Of a DNA stretch of 51,152 bases, positions 51,027 through 51,152 are shown in pieces. A model generated the notes under the pieces. The model searched no databases. It was not told the origin of the DNA and was given only the letters and a program-made list of their open reading frames with translations. This DNA comes from Candidatus Hatepunaea meridiana (GTDB taxonomy: Bacteria; Electryoneota; AABM5-125-24; Hatepunaeales; Hatepunaeaceae): NCBI GenBank assembly GCA_030765125.1, contig JAVCDD010000121.1, positions 1 through 51,152 on the forward strand, read 5' to 3'. A program made the translations under genes and the position numbers. Within the stretch, counting starts at the first letter, position 1, and each line of letters starts with the position of its first letter.

Positions 51027-51152
51027 TAGCATTACTTTGTTAAGTGCGAATTTCGCGTAGGGGCCAATTTATTGAGCCCCTTCTACTTATGCAAAAGGGC
51101 TCGATAAATCGGCCCCTACGCGGAACTTTTAATGTTTCAAACAATTATAAAA
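51027..51152. mobile_element. MITE-like element, copy 2 (cut by window edge)
   Basis: From TAGCATTACTTTGTTAAGTG onward it is almost identical to 13748-13874 in the first copy (one visible change, AATGTTTC versus AATGCTTC). The right terminal repeat lies beyond the window. Upstream of the Usp gene; it may influence that gene's promoter. Confidence 0.85.

Noticed and set aside
1..51152. tRNA and rRNA genes
   Set aside because: No cloverleaf-like or rRNA-like sequence was noticed by eye in the intergenic DNA, which is mostly repeats.

Overview
The window looks like a chromosomal segment of a Gram-negative bacterium of the Fibrobacteres-Chlorobi-Bacteroidetes (FCB) superphylum or one of its uncultured relatives. 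The evidence is three secreted proteins with C-terminal type IX-secretion-like sorting domains (YPNPFN motif), an outer-membrane biogenesis block (TamB, BamA, two Skp/OmpH proteins, LpxD), KDO synthesis (KdsD) and undecaprenyl diphosphate synthase. The phylum cannot be fixed from sequence reading alone. No rRNA, tRNA or CRISPR array was seen.

Layout. Positions 1-9.6 kb carry plus-strand genes: two T9SS-type secreted proteins (115-1728, 2010-6182), then a strong promoter, an unexplained 250-nt leader with an intrinsic terminator, and an ABC exporter with its DUF1854 partner. From 10 kb to the right edge every supported gene is on the minus strand. Read in transcription direction (right to left), these are: universal stress protein, secreted T9SS protein, panC, a GlmU-like uridylyltransferase, a small exported protein, a LytR_C protein, rsfS, argS, a PfkB kinase, mtnA, a TPR lipoprotein, uppS, a GlcE-like FAD protein, tamB, bamA, skp, a second Skp-like lipoprotein, lpxD, pyrR, pyrB, pyrC, lepA, a ParB-like gene pair, lepB, ligA, a type II restriction-modification pair, efp-accB-accC, an orphan HicB, a broken DUF4258 with DUF2283, kdsD, nnr, vanZ-like and ssb. 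Many neighbours overlap by 4-11 bp and several start with TTG or GTG.

The most distinctive feature is repeat density. Almost every intergenic gap above 100 bp contains a palindromic, hairpin-forming repeat. At least six families recur: (i) an 86-90-bp element with GGGGACAGTATAC ends (four copies); (ii) hairpins with core GACAYTCYTGTC (more than fifteen arms); (iii) hairpins with TTCCCGCGAAGGCGGGAA-like arms; (iv) GAGT-C..TTCA/TGAA..G-ACTC hairpins; (v) a ~159-bp MITE-like element with 20-bp terminal inverted repeats (one complete copy, one cut by the window edge); and (vi) a CCCGAAGGG element. Stems differ between copies but stay paired. Some copies lie in frame inside genes (tamB, kdsD, the GlcE-like gene, the signal-peptide region of the Skp-like lipoprotein), and others supply stop codons (vanZ-like, the 333-aa secreted protein).

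Other points of interest are an ArgRS whose HIGH motif reads NVVN, a TGA-interrupted DUF4258 gene beside an intact DUF2283, a two-gene ParB-like module without ParA, and a precise 43-bp tandem duplication covering the 3' end of bamA. The housekeeping genes serve envelope assembly, pyrimidine synthesis, fatty-acid initiation, DNA replication and repair, and translation. The accessory insertions (restriction-modification, ParB-like pair, toxin-antitoxin remnants) sit between them.
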